Assembly (NCBI GenBank): GCA_903932565.1
Contig: CAIZGQ010000051.1
Location: forward strand, 1-8,218
Origin: an uncultured Hyphomicrobiales bacterium
GTDB taxonomy: Bacteria; Pseudomonadota; Alphaproteobacteria; Rhizobiales; Beijerinckiaceae
Length of the DNA stretch: 8,218 nucleotides
Direction: 5' to 3'
The translations under genes were made by a program, and so were the position numbers. Below are positions 6,347 through 8,218 of the stretch, piece by piece. Every line of letters begins with the position of its first letter. Within the stretch, counting starts at the first letter, position 1. The notes below the pieces were generated by a model. It had not been told where the DNA came from. It was given only the letters and a program-made list of their open reading frames with translations, and ran no database searches.

Positions 6347-7990
6347 TCAGACCTCGATCATCGGCAGCACAAGTGCTGAAGGGTGCTCGGCCGAATGATA
6401 GATCGTGTCGGTACCCATCTTGTCGGGCCGATAATAATGTGGCCAAAGCGCTTCAGTCACCGGACTGTCGCCACAGCAGATTTCAAGACGAATGCGATGT
6501 CCCGCCTTAAAGAAATAGGCCTGCGGCTCAATCGCAATTTCAAAACGCGCGATGTCGTTGGGAACCAGAGGTACTTCCCGGTCATGCAGGTGCACCGGCA
6601 CCTCCCGTGTTGATTGCGCCTCATCAAGTGTGCGATGGGATGCACGCAGCCAGCCGCGAGAAACAATCTCGTACGATGGGTTCAACCCTTTGCTGCGATC
6701 CTCAGGTGATTGCGGGCGCTGATCGCTGAGCTTGATATGAAAGTCTGTATCCGTGCCGGTTGAAGCGGCATAAAGCGTGAGGCGAATAGGCCCTGCGATT
6801 GCGAGATCTTTTGGCAATGGCGCACTCGTGAAGGTGAGTACGCGGCGAGCCGGATCAAAGCCGCCAGCGGGCCCCGTCGGCCCAAAACCCGTGGTGCCAG
6901 CAACCCAACCTGGCACCGGATATGTGTAACTCGTCGATGGTGCGTCGGGCGGTAAATCGTCCGCCAGTCCGCCGTCATTCAAGGATGTGACAGAACCGCT
7001 CTTTGCAGCGTTGAGGTACATGGTGCGATAGACCACATCGGCGGGCGGCCATTGGTCAGCGGTTTTGACAATGTCGCTGCCGCGCAGAGCGTATTCGACG
7101 TTGGGGCGGTGCTCCCATCCGTTGTCGATGTCCTTGAGATAGCGATCATAAAACGGCAGGAGCACGCGTTCATGAAAGGTGGAGCTCGCAAATTCAGCTG
7201 CTGCTGCCCAGGCATTGAGGGCTCCCGACATACGCAGTTTTTTCGGACCGCGCGCTTTCAGATATCCGTCGATATTGCCACGCGTGTGCAATTGCATTTT
7301 GCCCCAGACGCCGCTGGAAAAGAGGGGTACCTTGATTTGGTCAAGCACATGCTGTGCGCTGCGTTCGTGCCAAAAATCATCATATAGCGGGTGCGCCGCG
7401 ATGAGTTGCATCAGGTCCGTATCCTGAGCGCGCCCTGGCCCAGACGCTGGAAAGCGATTGATGAACCGGTTCTGATACCACCAATAGCCTGGGAAGAAGT
7501 CGCAGGCGATTCCACCATGATAAACCCCGCCATTGTAGACCTCCGCAAGACCATCATGCGCGCCAATGCAGGCGAGCGAAGGTGGTGCGAGTTTGCCAAG
7601 GAACCATTGCACCATGCAGAAATAGGATTGGCCGATGCTGCCAACTTTGCCCGTGGACCACGGCTGCGCCGCAATCCATTCGATGGCATCATAAAGATCT
7701 GTTTGTTCGTTCGGTCCAAGAAACTCGAACGAGCCGCCGGAGCGTCCGCAGCCGCGCAGGTCGAGATGCACATAGGCGTAACCCTGCGCCACATAAAAAT
7801 CGATCGGGCCGGTCTCACGCCACAAAAATTGCGGGCTCGCTGGTAGGCTATTGTTGTCGAAGCGATAGGGCGCCGCAGCAAACAGGGCGGGAACCGGTTC
7901 AGCCGTTTGGGGCCGATAGACCGCGGCGGACAATTCAACACCATCACGCGCTTTAAAAGTGACGATGTCTGGAACAGGATGCCCCGTCAT
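6347..7990 (-). CDS. CocE/NonD-family alpha/beta hydrolase (peptidase S15-like)
   Basis: This 547-residue protein has the two-part build of the CocE/X-Pro dipeptidyl-peptidase family, which cleaves ester or amide (acyl) bonds: an alpha/beta-hydrolase domain (about 10-290) and a C-terminal jelly-roll domain (about 312-542). Family marks are PYRFDNN (41-47, Y42 as likely oxyanion residue), HLDLRGCGRSGG (75-86), IEWIAAQPWSTGKVGSIGQS (103-122) and YHGGI (157-161). The nucleophile is S122 in GQSYF. The segments that usually supply the Asp and His read GVWGKMQLHTRGN (227-239) and SGALNAW (255-261), with K231 and A260 at the expected acid and His positions, so the triad looks incomplete. No signal peptide is seen, so it is probably cytoplasmic. 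The ATG at 7990 has an AGGGAG ribosome binding site eight bases upstream. It is the first gene of a probable two-gene unit with the SulP permease. The substrate is unknown. Confidence 0.92.
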   Translation of the reverse strand: MTGHPVPDIVTFKARDGVELSAAVYRPQTAEPVPALFAAAPYRFDNNSLPASPQFLWRETGPIDFYVAQGYAYVHLDLRGCGRSGGSFEFLGPNEQTDLYDAIEWIAAQPWSTGKVGSIGQSYFCMVQWFLGKLAPPSLACIGAHDGLAEVYNGGVYHGGIACDFFPGYWWYQNRFINRFPASGPGRAQDTDLMQLIAAHPLYDDFWHERSAQHVLDQIKVPLFSSGVWGKMQLHTRGNIDGYLKARGPKKLRMSGALNAWAAAAEFASSTFHERVLLPFYDRYLKDIDNGWEHRPNVEYALRGSDIVKTADQWPPADVVYRTMYLNAAKSGSVTSLNDGGLADDLPPDAPSTSYTYPVPGWVAGTTGFGPTGPAGGFDPARRVLTFTSAPLPKDLAIAGPIRLTLYAASTGTDTDFHIKLSDQRPQSPEDRSKGLNPSYEIVSRGWLRASHRTLDEAQSTREVPVHLHDREVPLVPNDIARFEIAIEPQAYFFKAGHRIRLEICCGDSPVTEALWPHYYRPDKMGTDTIYHSAEHPSALVLPMIEV

Positions 7991-7998
7991 GTGGTTCG

Positions 7999-8004
7999 CT
8001 CCCT
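7999..8004 (-). promoter_or_regulatory. Ribosome binding site of the CocE-like gene
   Basis: On the minus strand AGGGAG lies eight bases before the ATG at 7990. It is the strongest Shine-Dalgarno match in the window and fixes the start of the hydrolase. Confidence 0.75.
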
Positions 8005-8073
8005 TTTTACTTTTTTAGTTTGGAATCTTCGGCTCCCGTTTTTTGGACGCCGTTCCTGATCACTCGTAACATA

Positions 8074-8081
8074 CACCGGTG
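8074..8081. repeat. 8-bp palindrome CACCGGTG
   Basis: A perfect palindrome lies about 84 bases before the hydrolase ATG, close to where transcription would start from the candidate promoter at 8085-8113. It could be half of an operator, but an 8-bp palindrome may also occur by chance. Confidence 0.3.
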
Positions 8082-8084
8082 GCT

Positions 8085-8113
8085 ATACAAGCTGTGAGTT
8101 GCCGTTAGGTCAA
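8085..8113 (-). promoter_or_regulatory. Candidate sigma-70-type promoter for the hydrolase-permease unit
   Basis: On the minus strand TTGACC (8108-8113), five of six matches to the -35 consensus, is followed after 17 bases by TTGTAT (8085-8090). The -10 match is poor (three of six), although TATA lies next to it. The position would give a leader of roughly 80-90 bases. The right arm of the inverted repeat at 8096-8116 overlaps the -35 element, which would suit repressor control. Confidence 0.3.
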
Positions 8114-8116
8114 CTC
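8096..8116. promoter_or_regulatory. Inverted repeat GAGTTG-N9-CAACTC, operator candidate
   Basis: Perfect 6-bp arms at 8096-8101 and 8111-8116 are separated by nine bases, giving a 21-bp dyad of the size bound by a dimeric regulator. One arm covers the candidate -35 element of the hydrolase gene. No regulator gene is in the window, so the binding protein cannot be named. Confidence 0.35.
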
Positions 8117-8125
8117 TTGAGGATG

Positions 8126-8143
8126 TGTCATTTCATGATGACA
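8126..8143. promoter_or_regulatory. Inverted repeat TGTCAT-N6-ATGACA, operator candidate
   Basis: Perfect 6-bp arms at 8126-8131 and 8138-8143 around a 6-base spacer form an 18-bp dyad just upstream of the candidate -35 element on the minus strand. This is where an activator would bind. It could equally serve a divergent gene to the right of the window. Confidence 0.35.
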
Positions 8144-8175
8144 GGCCAATGATCGGCGTTAATTGAATTGAAGAG

Positions 8176-8191
8176 AGTTTTATCTAAAACT
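8176..8191. repeat. Inverted repeat AGTTTT-N4-AAAACT
   Basis: Perfect 6-bp arms at 8176-8181 and 8186-8191 with a four-base spacer lie in AT-rich DNA near the right edge. It may be a further regulatory site or part of the neighbouring gene's control region. AT-rich dyads of this size are common by chance. Confidence 0.25.
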
Positions 8192-8218
8192 TGAGCAATA
8201 AGACGATTGGGCCTTGTC

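Noticed and set aside
8029..8046. Possible plus-strand terminator with a T6 run near 8039-8044
   Set aside because: The preceding stem has only three firm base pairs and no plus-strand gene is upstream; the T-runs are simply the A-rich leader of the minus-strand hydrolase gene.

Overview
The window carries four large protein-coding genes. It looks like chromosomal DNA of an alphaproteobacterium, probably of the order Hyphomicrobiales (Rhizobiales-like). This rests on moderately high GC, the protein styles (a GGIAHDFNN-type hybrid kinase, a membrane GGDEF-EAL protein with a dCache-type sensor, a SulP permease of the PEAVAYA type) and the density of signalling genes. It is an inference without a database search. 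No tRNA, rRNA, CRISPR array, insertion sequence or phage gene is visible.

Layout. (1) 1-1863, plus strand: 3' part of a membrane-bound hybrid sensor histidine kinase whose start lies upstream of the window. (2) 1934-4216, minus strand: a complete dual-domain GGDEF-EAL cyclic-di-GMP enzyme with its own periplasmic sensor, convergent with the kinase across a 70-base gap. (3) 4217-4653: a 437-base stretch with no convincing gene but several hairpins. (4) 4654-6288, minus: a complete SulP-family anion permease with a C-terminal STAS domain. (5) 6347-7990, minus: a complete CocE/NonD-type (peptidase S15-like) alpha/beta hydrolase, 57 bases upstream of the permease and probably co-transcribed with it. 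(6) 7991-8218: the leader of the hydrolase gene, with a good ribosome binding site, a weak promoter match and several inverted repeats.

How the parts relate. The left half is environmental signalling. The kinase and the cyclic-di-GMP enzyme carry recognisably related periplasmic sensor domains although their outputs differ (phosphorelay versus second messenger). The right half looks like a small metabolic or transport unit of a cytoplasmic ester/amide hydrolase and an anion permease; the substrates cannot be read from the sequence. I do not see a clearly new multi-gene system. The points most worth a second look are the hydrolase, whose catalytic serine is present but whose expected Asp and His positions are not, the related sensors on convergent genes, the operator-like repeats before the hydrolase, and the structured gap upstream of the GGDEF-EAL gene.
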